Below the pieces are notes generated by a model, which had not been told where the DNA came from, did no database searches, and saw only the letters and a program-made list of their open reading frames with translations. DNA of 64,000 bases from Clostridium gelidum (GTDB lineage Bacteria > Bacillota > Clostridia > Clostridiales > Clostridiaceae): positions 5,755,001 to 5,819,000 of the forward strand of contig NZ_AP024849.1 of the NCBI RefSeq assembly GCF_019977655.1, read 5' to 3'. The position numbers were made by a program, and so were the translations under genes. Below, in pieces: positions 45,017-53,853 of the stretch (positions within the stretch are counted from its first letter, which is position 1; each line of letters begins with the position of its first letter).

Positions 45017-45873
45017 TCCCCTTCACCTCTTCCAAAACCTATACTTATTGATAAATCTCCAAATTTAGTCTTTACGTTTGCCGAATAAGTAACTCCTAAT
45101 TCTGCTTTTGATATACTAATTGATTCTCCATGAAATGTAGTTGGTGGTGCAACTCTTAGCCCAAATATTTTATTCTTTTTATTTATCATTGAACATGCAT
45201 TCCCTGCTACCATATTTGATATTTCAGACATAACATTAAGAATTTCTTCATTATTTTTAGGCTCTCTTTTAAGCGATATTTCTGCTATATCCTTTGCAGC
45301 TTCAAATGACATATCAAAAATTATCCTACCCGAATATTTTCCTATAACACCCATGACAACTGAAATACCCTTACTGGATTTTTCTACATTAACATTACTT
45401 TCATTTACAATTTCCGGAATAGTCTTCGTAAGTTTATTAAAAACATTTAATAAAGCTTCTTTAAATACATTAGAATAAAATCCTTCTAACTCTAAGAATA
45501 ATTCTTCATCTCCCATAATTCTATTTATTAGTAAAGTTAATTCTTCTGCATCAACTGGCTTTTGTGCATATCCAGATACATGAATTTTTCTAGCTTTTCT
45601 TACAATTTCATCATCCATCATAGAACTAACAATTATTACTTTAATATTAGAATCAATTTCATGTATTGCTCTTGTACATTCAAACCCGTCAGTTCCTGGA
45701 ATAGTCATATCCATTGTCACTAAATCTGGTTTTGCATTAGTAACTACTTCAATAGTTTCTTCTAATGAACTTGCTTCACCTACAACATTAAACCCATTCT
45801 CTGTTAACAAATCTCTCAATAAAGCAATTTGAAATGGAGAATCATCAACTATAACAACATTCACTTTTCTCAT
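44998..45873 (-). CDS. Response regulator with C-terminal CheX/CheC-like phosphatase domain
   Basis: 291 residues. N-terminal receiver (1-120): acidic pocket DDS, phospho-acceptor Asp in LVTMDMTIPG, Ser in VIIVSSM, Lys in YAQKPV. C-terminal CheX-like domain (about 140-285) with EILNVMSEISNMVAGNACSM carrying the E..N catalytic pair, and IGFGRGEGEW. A fusion of a receiver with its phosphatase suggests self-regulated phosphosignalling. Forms a two-gene operon with the CheX above. Confidence 0.87.
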   Translation of the reverse strand: MRKVNVVIVDDSPFQIALLRDLLTENGFNVVGEASSLEETIEVVTNAKPDLVTMDMTIPGTDGFECTRAIHEIDSNIKVIIVSSMMDDEIVRKARKIHVSGYAQKPVDAEELTLLINRIMGDEELFLELEGFYSNVFKEALLNVFNKLTKTIPEIVNESNVNVEKSSKGISVVMGVIGKYSGRIIFDMSFEAAKDIAEISLKREPKNNEEILNVMSEISNMVAGNACSMINKKNKIFGLRVAPPTTFHGESISISKAELGVTYSANVKTKFGDLSISIGFGRGEGEWMSII

Positions 45874-46096
45874 AATTCGTACACCCCTTTTTTTCTTAAA
45901 AATATAATTCTCATAACTTTGATATGTCCCTACTTATTATTTCGCAATACATTCCCATTACAAGATAATATATCTACTTTCTACCAGTTAATCTTATTAT
46001 ATTTCAAAATTCAACAATACTCAATAATTTTCATAATACTATAACAATAAATTCTTTCTTTAGATTAATAAACTTTTCTAACTTTTTTTAGATTTA

Positions 46097-47125
46097 TCAT
46101 TCTTTTATCTTTTTGTTATTATAAGGAACTTCAATTATATCTAATATAAACATAAAAATAGGAATTCCGACAATCAATCCTAAAACTCCAGCAACATGTT
46201 CTGATACTATAAGTATACTTAGTGTATAAAATATAGGAAGCTTAGTTTTTGCAGACATTAATTTTGGATTTAATATATACGCTTCAATTGCATGAAGTAT
46301 TGCAATCATAATAAGCACATATACAACCTGAACTAATCCTCCATTATTAAAAGCAACTATACTTAATGGTACTAATGATATTATTACTCCAGCTACAGGA
46401 ATAAGACCAAGCAGCATTACCATCATTCCAAATCCTAATAAATGCGGAAACCCAATTATCCATAATCCAATAGTAGAAAGTACTCCATTGATTGTGGCTA
46501 TAAGAATTTGAACCTCTATAACTTTACCAAATGAAGAAATAAACTTTTCCCAAAAGAATTCAAGTTCACTACAAATTCCAGAAATTTTACTTTGTCTAAA
46601 TTTAGATGTGAATTCAATTATCTTGTCTTTTTCCAAAAGGAAAAAAATACTTAAAATCAAAGCAATTATAATGTTTATTCCAACTTTACCTATATTAGAA
46701 ATATAGGTTATCATATAGCTTATGCCTTCTGAGGAAAAGATACTTCCATAAATTTGGTCTAATTTCTCTTTTATCAAATTAACAATTTGATTTTCTTGCG
46801 GTGAACTATATATCTCACTTACTTGTCTAACAACCTGGCTAAATTCATTAATAACTAATGGCAAGAAATCTATTATTATTATAAATAACATAGCTGTTAC
46901 AACTAAAGAAACTGTTAATATCATCACTTTATAGTTTATCCTTATTCTATCTTCCAATTTCTTTATTAAAAACTTAGAAACATTATTAATTAAATATGTA
47001 AATACGAAAGTCAAAAGCATTAAATTAAGCATACTCTTCATTGCATATAAAAATATAAATACTATTAATAATGTTATAAATCTTTTAAAAACTTTACTTT
47101 TTAAAACTTGCATCATATTTGGCAT
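46097..47125 (-). CDS. AI-2E family transporter/permease (YdbI/YtvI-like)
   Basis: 342-residue membrane protein of the AI-2E transporter family, with about seven TM helices. Shows FLLEKDKI, the FLPLVINEF segment and GLIPVAGVIISLVPLSIVAF, IEAYILNPKLMS and GVLGLIVGIPIFMF, all typical. Substrate unknown; some members are Na+ or H+ antiporters. The start at 47125 has AAGGAG 11 bases upstream; the ATG at 47146 overlaps that site. Confidence 0.87.
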   Translation of the reverse strand: MPNMMQVLKSKVFKRFITLLIVFIFLYAMKSMLNLMLLTFVFTYLINNVSKFLIKKLEDRIRINYKVMILTVSLVVTAMLFIIIIDFLPLVINEFSQVVRQVSEIYSSPQENQIVNLIKEKLDQIYGSIFSSEGISYMITYISNIGKVGINIIIALILSIFFLLEKDKIIEFTSKFRQSKISGICSELEFFWEKFISSFGKVIEVQILIATINGVLSTIGLWIIGFPHLLGFGMMVMLLGLIPVAGVIISLVPLSIVAFNNGGLVQVVYVLIMIAILHAIEAYILNPKLMSAKTKLPIFYTLSILIVSEHVAGVLGLIVGIPIFMFILDIIEVPYNNKKIKE

Positions 47126-47429
47126 CAATACTACTACTCCTTGCATATATTATGCTTTTAAATTTGAATAATCTATATAAATAGTATAAATCTTTTCTAT
47201 AAATATCCTTATATTCATACTAACAGTTTTACTTTTCTATGTAAATCATTTTATAGCATAAATTCATGAGAATTACTGTATTTCTGAATCAAGATTAAGT
47301 ACAAGTACATCTATCATAAACAGATATTGTTTGTATTTTATTTCAGAAATTTGAAGTCTTTTATATAAAATTATATTATCACAACTATATAATTTTTCTG
47401 TATAATTTTCAATAATTATAACTATATAA
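47126..47429. other. Intergenic region between pyc and the AI-2E gene
   Basis: About 300 bases of very AT-rich sequence between the pyc terminator and the AI-2E family gene. It should hold the promoter for the latter. No further gene or RNA is visible. Confidence 0.35.
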
Positions 47430-47478
47430 AAACACGACCCACATTACTCATATAAAATAAATAATGTAAATCGTGTTT
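47430..47478 (-). terminator. Terminator of pyc
   Basis: Stem AAACACGA/TCGTGTTT (47430-47437 with 47471-47478) plus inner ACATTA/TAATGT, followed by T5 on the minus strand, about 50 bases past the pyc stop codon. Confidence 0.78.
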
Positions 47479-47529
47479 CATGAATATATAATTAATACTT
47501 ATCAATATAGTTATTTATGTTTAACTATA

Positions 47530-50500
47530 TTACTTTATTTTAATTAATAATTCACCTGTTTTAACTTGTTGACCTTCTTCTTTAAGGATAGATTCAATAA
47601 TTCCTGCACTAGAAGCTACTATATTTGTTTCCATCTTCATTGCTTCTATTACAAGTAAGCTTTGACCTTCTTTAACTTCATCGCCTTCTTTTACAAGTAC
47701 TTTAATTATTGTTCCCGGAATACTTGCTCCGATTTCTAATTTATTTTCAGGATTAGCTATTTTAGTAGCAGTACCTTCGTTTGAATTACCTAGAATTCTT
47801 TCTGTTTTATCTTTTATCTTTATTTCTCTTCTATTTCCATTAATCTCAAATTCTAAAGCTCTATTTCCATCTGCATCTAATTTACCAATTTGAATTAATT
47901 GTACAATCATTGTCTTGCCTTCTGCAACTTCAATTTCACTAGTTTCTCCTTCTGATAATCCATGGAAAAACACATCACTACCCATACGACTTACATCACC
48001 ATATTCTAAAACAGATTTTATAAATGCTTCAAATACATCTGGATATAATGCATAACTTATTAAATCTTTCTTTGATGGAGTGTATTTATATTCTTCTTTT
48101 AAGTACGCTTCAATCTTATCAAAATCTTCTGGTGGCAATAATTGTCCTGGTCTAACAGTTATAGGTTCCTCACCTTTTAAAACAATTTTTTGCAATTCCT
48201 TAGGGAATCCACCTTCTGGTTGACCCATCATTCCTTTAAAATATGCAACTGTAGAATCTGGGAACGCCATATTCTTTGCTTTTTCATTTATATTTTCAGG
48301 AGTTAAATCATTTTGAACCATAAAGATAGCCATATCTCCAACCATTTTTGATGAAGGCGTAACTTTTATTATATCGCCAAGCATATCATTTACTTTTTTG
48401 TACATATGTTTTACGTCATTAAATCTATGTCCAAGCCCAAAGCTTTCAACTTGTGGTTTTAAGTTTGAATATTGACCACCTGGTATCTCAAATTTATAAA
48501 TTTCAGCACTTCCTGATTTTAAGTCTGATTCAAATTGACTGTAAACAGGTCTTACAGCATCCCAGTAATCAGATAATTTTTGAATTCCTGTTAAATCAAT
48601 ACCTGTATCTCTATTTGTATTTTCAAGAGCTGCTACAATTGAATTCAATGCTGGTTGACTTGTAAGACCTGACATACTATTAAAAGTTGTATCAATAATA
48701 TCAACCCCTGCATCTGCTGCCATCAATACTGTAGCAACACCATTACCAGTAGTATCATGTGTATGTAAATGAATAGGAATTGAAATTTCATCCTTTAATG
48801 CAGTTATAAGCTTTTTAGCTGCATAAGGTTTAAGTAATGCTGACATATCCTTTATAGCAAGTATATGTGCACCCATCTTTTCGATTTCCTTAGCCTTATC
48901 TACATAATATTTAAGACTATATTTATCTCTGCTCTCATCTAAAATATCGCCAGTATAACACAATGCAACTTCTGCAACTTTTCCGCACTTTAAAACTTCA
49001 TCTAAAGATATTTCTATACCCTTTAACCAATTAAGTGAATCAAAAATCCTAAATATATCTATTCCACTTGCTGCAGACTCTTTTATAAGTTCTCTTATAA
49101 CATTATCTGGATAATTTTTATATCCTACACCATTTGCTCCTCTAATAAGCATTTGAAACATAACATTTGGAATTCTTTTTCTTAAAGATTCAAGTCTTCT
49201 CCATGGAGATTCCTTTAAAAATCTATAAGCAGTATCAAAGGTAGCTCCACCCCACATTTCAAGAGAGAATAAGTCATTTCCATAAGCAGATGTTGCTTTG
49301 GCAATGTTTTTCATATCTTGAGTTCTAACACGAGTAGCCATTAATGATTGTTGTGCATCTCTCATAGTCGTATCTGTAAGAAGCAGTTTCTTTTGACTTT
49401 TTATCCATCTAACGACTCCATCTGGGCCTTCTGTATCTAATATTTGTTTAGTTCCAGTACCTCCTAATGCTTCTAACGTATCTATAACAGGAATATGAGG
49501 TACATCATATTCTCTTTTATTTCCTTTAGTTTCATTTACTATTTTGTTACCAATGAAACTTAGAATTTTATATTCATGATCTGCTCTTGGTTTTATATCA
49601 AATAATTGCGGATTATCTGATATAAAGTTAGTATCACATTCACCTTTTTTAAATTGTTCATTATTTAATACATTTATCAAGAAATCTACATTGGTTTTAA
49701 CACCTGTAATAGTTAATTCTTTAATTGCACGTATAGATTTTCTAACTGTGTCTTCAAAAGTTCTTGAAAATGCAGTACTCTTTACAAGTAAGCTATCGTA
49801 ATAAGGACTAATTATTGCACCACTATATCCATTTCCTCCATCAAGTCTTATACCAAAACCTGATCCACTTCTATAAACATCAATTTTCCCTGTATCTGGA
49901 GAGAAATTATTTGAAGGATCTTCTGTAGTTACTCTGCATTGGATTGCATATCCTCTTGGTTTTATATCATCTTGAGAATATATACCCACTTCATTAGAAC
50001 CTAATTTAAATCCTTCTGCTATTAATATTTGGCTTTGAACTATGTCTATTCCTGTAATCATTTCAGTAACAGTATGTTCAACTTGAACTCTTGGATTCAT
50101 TTCTATGAAGTAATGATTACCTTGAAGATCAACTAAAAATTCTAAAGTTCCTGCACTTCTATAACCTACAGAATTAGCTATTTTTAATGCATCTACGCAT
50201 ATTTCTTTTCTTTTCTCTTCTGTTAAAGATAATGCTGGTGCAATTTCAATAACTTTTTGATGCCTTCTTTGAATAGAGCAATCCCTCTCATAAAGATGTA
50301 CTATATTACCATATTTATCTCCCAATACTTGAATTTCAATATGTTTTGGTCCTTCTATATATTTTTCAATGAACATGTCATCTATGCCAAAAGCTTTTTT
50401 CGATTCATTTTTAGCACTTCTGAAAGATTCAATAAGTTCTTCTTCACGTCTTACTATTCTCATTCCTCTACCGCCACCACCAGCAGCAGCTTTTATCATT

Positions 50501-50976
50501 ACAGGATATCCACACATTTTAGCAATTTCAGCAGCTTCTTCTTCTGAAGATATTGCCCTTTCTACACCTGGGATTACTGGAACCCCAACATTTTGAGCAA
50601 CTATTTTTGATTGAATCTTATCTCCTAATTGTTCCATCATTTCTGCTTTTGGCCCTATAAATTCTATTCCAGCTTCTTCACATCTTCTAGCAAATTCAGA
50701 ATTCTCAGATAAGAATCCATAGCCTGGATGTATAGCATCTACATGCTTTTTTAATGCAAGACTTATTATTTCATCAATGTTTAAATAAGCTTCAACTGGT
50801 CCTTTATTTTTTCCAATTAAATATGATTCATTTGCCTTAGTTCTAAAAAGAGATAATTTATCTTCCTCTGTATATATAGCCACTGTTCTTATTCCTAGTT
50901 CATGACAAGCCCTAAAGATTCTTATTGCTATTTCGCCTCTATTGGCAACTAGCACTCTTTTAAATTTTTTCCCCAA
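47530..50976 (-). CDS. pyc: Pyruvate carboxylase
   Basis: 1148-residue single-chain pyruvate carboxylase, converting pyruvate and bicarbonate to oxaloacetate (anaplerosis). Domains: biotin carboxylase (about 1-460; VLVANRGEIAIRIFR, GGGGRGMR ATP loop), carboxyltransferase (about 530-810; LLTDTTMRDAQQSLMATR, zinc-binding LHTHDTTGNG), PYC/tetramerisation region, and C-terminal biotinyl domain with EAMKMET (biotin Lys) at about 1114. Full length. The start codon is TTG with AAAGGAG 11 bases upstream, a possible brake on translation. Monocistronic. Confidence 0.96.
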   Translation of the reverse strand: MGKKFKRVLVANRGEIAIRIFRACHELGIRTVAIYTEEDKLSLFRTKANESYLIGKNKGPVEAYLNIDEIISLALKKHVDAIHPGYGFLSENSEFARRCEEAGIEFIGPKAEMMEQLGDKIQSKIVAQNVGVPVIPGVERAISSEEEAAEIAKMCGYPVMIKAAAGGGGRGMRIVRREEELIESFRSAKNESKKAFGIDDMFIEKYIEGPKHIEIQVLGDKYGNIVHLYERDCSIQRRHQKVIEIAPALSLTEEKRKEICVDALKIANSVGYRSAGTLEFLVDLQGNHYFIEMNPRVQVEHTVTEMITGIDIVQSQILIAEGFKLGSNEVGIYSQDDIKPRGYAIQCRVTTEDPSNNFSPDTGKIDVYRSGSGFGIRLDGGNGYSGAIISPYYDSLLVKSTAFSRTFEDTVRKSIRAIKELTITGVKTNVDFLINVLNNEQFKKGECDTNFISDNPQLFDIKPRADHEYKILSFIGNKIVNETKGNKREYDVPHIPVIDTLEALGGTGTKQILDTEGPDGVVRWIKSQKKLLLTDTTMRDAQQSLMATRVRTQDMKNIAKATSAYGNDLFSLEMWGGATFDTAYRFLKESPWRRLESLRKRIPNVMFQMLIRGANGVGYKNYPDNVIRELIKESAASGIDIFRIFDSLNWLKGIEISLDEVLKCGKVAEVALCYTGDILDESRDKYSLKYYVDKAKEIEKMGAHILAIKDMSALLKPYAAKKLITALKDEISIPIHLHTHDTTGNGVATVLMAADAGVDIIDTTFNSMSGLTSQPALNSIVAALENTNRDTGIDLTGIQKLSDYWDAVRPVYSQFESDLKSGSAEIYKFEIPGGQYSNLKPQVESFGLGHRFNDVKHMYKKVNDMLGDIIKVTPSSKMVGDMAIFMVQNDLTPENINEKAKNMAFPDSTVAYFKGMMGQPEGGFPKELQKIVLKGEEPITVRPGQLLPPEDFDKIEAYLKEEYKYTPSKKDLISYALYPDVFEAFIKSVLEYGDVSRMGSDVFFHGLSEGETSEIEVAEGKTMIVQLIQIGKLDADGNRALEFEINGNRREIKIKDKTERILGNSNEGTATKIANPENKLEIGASIPGTIIKVLVKEGDEVKEGQSLLVIEAMKMETNIVASSAGIIESILKEEGQQVKTGELLIKIK

Positions 50977-51290
50977 TTAAAATGCAACTCCTTTAATACT
51001 TCTTAATTTTTTATTTATAATAACTGAATTATTCTTTGCAACACAGTTTATAAAAAACTAATTATGCAATTTTCATAACTCATATGTTGTCATAATATAA
51101 TTTCCTTGATTGAAAATTAATATCTTAGATTATAACATATTTCATGCTATTTAACACACATTTTTTATCTTTTCTATTAATTTTTACACGATTTTTATTA
51201 TAATATCAAGTTATTTTTTTTATAAATATGAAATAATTATTTTTTATTCCTTCATTTACTTGGAATAAAATTGAAATTAATCAAATTAAT
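50977..51290. other. Intergenic region upstream of pyc
   Basis: About 310 bases, A+T about 85-90%. Includes the pyc Shine-Dalgarno and presumably its promoter. No riboswitch, RNA or open frame is recognised. Confidence 0.35.
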
Positions 51291-51725
51291 TTAATTTAAT
51301 TCTGATGTACAATTTGGACATCTTGTTGCATCAATATGAATTTCACTGTAGCAATGTGGACATTTTTTCTTATTTTCAACTGGTTTTTCTTCTTTCTTTT
51401 TTGAAAATCTATTAATTTGTTTTATAACTATAAAAATTGAAAAAGCTACTATTAAAAAATCTATTATGTTATTTATAAATAAACCATAGTTTAATGTAGC
51501 AACACCAGCTTCTTTAGCTTCTTTTATAGTTGTAAAACTTCCATTTCCAAGTGCAATAAATTGATTTGAAAAATCAACTTTACCCATTAGCATACCTACT
51601 ATAGGCATTACAATATCATTAACTAAAGATGTAACTATTTTACCAAAAGCACCTCCAATAACAACACCTACTGCTAAATCAACTATATTTCCCTTCATTG
51701 CAAATTCCTTAAATTCTTTTAACAT
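51291..51725 (-). CDS. mscL: Large-conductance mechanosensitive channel with C-terminal zinc ribbon
   Basis: 144 residues. The N-terminal 110 form MscL: MLKEFKEFAMKGNIVDLAVGVVIGGAFGKIVTSLVNDIVMP is the hallmark, with two TM helices and the periplasmic loop. It opens under membrane tension as a pentamer to relieve osmotic shock. The last 30 residues form a C2C2 zinc ribbon, CPHCYSEIHIDATRCPNC, absent from Escherichia coli MscL. ATG follows GGGGAGA. Single gene. Confidence 0.94.
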   Translation of the reverse strand: MLKEFKEFAMKGNIVDLAVGVVIGGAFGKIVTSLVNDIVMPIVGMLMGKVDFSNQFIALGNGSFTTIKEAKEAGVATLNYGLFINNIIDFLIVAFSIFIVIKQINRFSKKKEEKPVENKKKCPHCYSEIHIDATRCPNCTSELN

Positions 51726-51845
51726 CCTAAAATCTCCCCTTTAAATTGCTTTTATTATCTGTTACTTTAACTTTTTTATTCTTATCTATAAATTTAAATT
51801 ATATTTTATCATATTTCTCTCTGTTCTTGATATGCTCAATATAAA

Positions 51846-51880
51846 AAAAAACAGATGAACAAAAAATTCACCTGTTTTTT
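51846..51880 (-). terminator. Terminator of the parMR cassette
   Basis: Stem of AAAAAACAG.TGAA facing TTCA.CTGTTTTTT with one mismatch, followed on the minus strand by nine T residues. Begins at the stop codon of the ParR-like gene. Confidence 0.82.
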
Positions 51881-52139
51881 ACCACTTTAATAATCTATCT
51901 ATTTCGTTCTCCTGATCACTATCTATAGTTACACTTTCTTCCTTACCTGTAGCTATTTCATCACTTGTATTATCAGTAACAAATCTTGCAGGTGGAGCAA
52001 TCATGGTTCCTCTCATTTTTTCAGCTATTAATACTGTTATATATGCCGAAAAATCTAAACCGAGAGATTTTGCTTCTTGAGACGCAAAGTCTTTGATGTG
52101 GGATGCTAAAGTAATTGTAGTTTTTATTTTTTTACACAT
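51879..52139 (-). CDS. ParR-like DNA-binding adaptor (RHH-type)
   Basis: 86 residues. KTTITLASHIKDFASQEAKSLGLDFSAYITVLIAEKM resembles a ribbon-helix-helix (beta strand, two helices); the C-terminal third is acidic and could be the motor-binding tail that contacts the actin-like filament. Encoded directly after the ParM-like gene with an 8-base overlap, the usual parM-parR order. Would bind the centromere-like repeats upstream. Identification rests on fold-like pattern and context rather than clear homology. Confidence 0.7.
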   Translation of the reverse strand: MCKKIKTTITLASHIKDFASQEAKSLGLDFSAYITVLIAEKMRGTMIAPPARFVTDNTSDEIATGKEESVTIDSDQENEIDRLLKW

Positions 52140-53025
52140 TCTTGCTCTTACCTATTATGTCATATATTTTAACATTAATCATTTGAGCATCATCTAGCAC
52201 CCTATATTCACTTAGGTAATTTTTAAGCAATAGAGCTCCTCCACCTATAAAAATGAATCTAGAGTATTTTGCCTGCTCTGGAAACGCCTGTTTTATAGCA
52301 TTTACTATCTCTTTTGCTCTAAGACTTAAGACATTATCTATGTCTTCTTTTACATCCACTTCTCTGCCTTCTACGAATATAGTTTTATCTGCAATTATCT
52401 GCTCTGCCTTCATACGATTAGAGTAGTTCACTCCATACTTAGATAATTCTTGAAGAAGAATATCGTAAGTGTAATTTACTCCCAATGGATATGTCCTTCC
52501 ATCTTTAAATTGCCCATTACTCATGTATGCTATATCTAATGTACCCCCTCCTATATCTACTACTAAGGTATCTTTTTCCACCAACGATTTGTCATATAGA
52601 AACAACCCTGCTGATTGTGGGAATACAATTACTTTAGTAATTGTAAAAGTCTTGGTTTCTCCATTAAGTTTCATGAATACTCGTCTATTTTCAAGAGATT
52701 TTATTAAAGCACTCTTTTGTTCCGCAAAAAACTGAGCAGGAAGTCCAGTTACAACTCTAACATCGTTGTCTATTGTAGATCTCATGTTACCTGCTATAGC
52801 TGTATATAAGCAAAGATGAAAAATCATATCCTTATCTCTTGTGTGTTCAATACTGGTAAACCCATCATGATTACCAATTAAGTATGTGTTGTTATTATAC
52901 TCTACTGTATATTCAGCTGTCTCCAACTCATGTGTCTTTTCTTTTACTGTAGACAAAAAAGAACCTTCTATGTTATGTCCGATGAAATTTGTTGTATTAT
53001 AACCTATATCTGCACTAATTCTCAT
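52132..53025 (-). CDS. Actin-like ATPase for plasmid segregation (ParM/StbA-like)
   Basis: 297-residue actin-fold ATPase. Phosphate-1 ISADIGYNTTNF, phosphate-2 TLVVDIGGGTLDIAYM and the adenosine loop FIFIGGGALLL are in the right order and spacing. This is a ParM/Alp-type protein rather than MreB (shorter, no MreB motifs). In type II partition it forms filaments that push DNA copies apart. ATG follows GGGAGA. Coupled to the ParR-like gene. Plasmid-type gene in a chromosomal setting. Confidence 0.86.
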   Translation of the reverse strand: MRISADIGYNTTNFIGHNIEGSFLSTVKEKTHELETAEYTVEYNNNTYLIGNHDGFTSIEHTRDKDMIFHLCLYTAIAGNMRSTIDNDVRVVTGLPAQFFAEQKSALIKSLENRRVFMKLNGETKTFTITKVIVFPQSAGLFLYDKSLVEKDTLVVDIGGGTLDIAYMSNGQFKDGRTYPLGVNYTYDILLQELSKYGVNYSNRMKAEQIIADKTIFVEGREVDVKEDIDNVLSLRAKEIVNAIKQAFPEQAKYSRFIFIGGGALLLKNYLSEYRVLDDAQMINVKIYDIIGKSKNV

Positions 53026-53062
53026 TTCTTTAATCTCCCTTTTTTACTTTGATATTCTAATA

Positions 53063-53181
53063 CTTTTGTATGGCGTTTATACCACTATTTGCTTATAAAT
53101 TATTTATCTCGATTAAATATATATTTTAATCTTCTTTTGTGTGGCATTTATATGATATTTATACCACCATTACCTTATAAA
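53063..53181. repeat. Direct repeats upstream of parM, candidate parC centromere
   Basis: TTTATACCAC-N6-CTTATAAA occurs at 53076-53099 and again at 53158-53181. CTTTTGTRTGGCRTTTATA is also duplicated (53063-53081 and 53134-53152), 71 bases apart. A GTGTATA/TATACAC inverted repeat lies further upstream near 53209-53242. Repeats directly ahead of parM are expected for a type II partition site. Confidence 0.65.
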
Positions 53182-53259
53182 CGTTAATATTAGTGTTGTG
53201 CATGGCTGTGTATATTGTATTGCTTGCTGCATGTTATATACACAAATAAAAGGTCACAT

Positions 53260-53454
53260 CTATTTCTTTACCGTTTCTAAGTCTAAGTCTAAATCAATCC
53301 CTCCCTCTAATTCAGATAATTCAGCTTTACTGATTGATTTCATAATATTAAACAACATAAATTCGGTAATGGTCATTCCTTGTTTTCGTGCCATTCTTTT
53401 TATAACTAACTTTTCATCTGTTGTAACTCTAAGCATTATCGTTGCATCTTTCAT
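53260..53454 (-). CDS. Small RHH-type (Arc/MetJ) regulator
   Basis: 64 residues from the ATG at 53454 (GGAGGGGT upstream; a longer ATG at 53469 contains it). ATIMLRVTTDEKLVIKRMARKQGMTITEFMLFNIMK fits a ribbon-helix-helix protein of the DUF1778/Arc class, with an acidic tail. Lies upstream of the partition cassette in the same direction and could regulate it, or be an orphan antitoxin; no toxin gene follows. Confidence 0.72.
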   Translation of the reverse strand: MKDATIMLRVTTDEKLVIKRMARKQGMTITEFMLFNIMKSISKAELSELEGGIDLDLDLETVKK

Positions 53455-53522
53455 CATACCCCTCCGCATCTACATAATATATATAATGTAATAACAATAT
53501 ATACAAGATATACAATACCACA

Positions 53523-53779
53523 ACTCTTTTACATATTTTGTAAAAACGTGGATGATTATTATAGAATCTCTCGACTTCTTTCGTACTAATTAAATATCTT
53601 AAACTATATTTTGTTTTATCATTTCCACCAAAAACAAGGTCATCATCTATATTTTTCGTCTTTCCAAATCTTCTAGGTCTTGGCGTTAATATTATATCTA
53701 CACTATTTTCTATAAATTATTTTATTAATAAACTCTTATCTACAAAGTAATTATTGCCTTCAATTAATTCTCACTTTTT
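53523..53779 (-). pseudogene. Remnant of an AAA-ATPase-like (pfam09820-type) gene
   Basis: Minus-strand frame ELIEGNNYFVDKSLLIK then TAA then FIENSVDIILTPRPRRFGKTKN reproduces the N-terminal motif of AAA-ATPase-like proteins (LIEGNYYFVDKT..., TRPRRFGKTL P-loop). The Glu codon after LLIK has become a stop, and downstream the frame shifts (FGGNDKTKYSLRYLISTKEVE in another frame). The rest, including the usual nuclease domain, is missing. Sits next to the partition cassette; suggests decayed mobile DNA. Confidence 0.65.
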
Positions 53780-53853
53780 TAACAGGATAAATAATACATA
53801 TGTCGAATTATTATACTATGAGTATAAACATTAATATTAATGGAGATGGTTAA

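Noticed and set aside
50257..50596. Plus-strand frames across pyc
   Set aside because: Antisense to the conserved biotin carboxylase domain; no independent support.
53063..53181. CRISPR array
   Set aside because: Only two units with unequal spacing and no cas genes; the layout fits a partition site.
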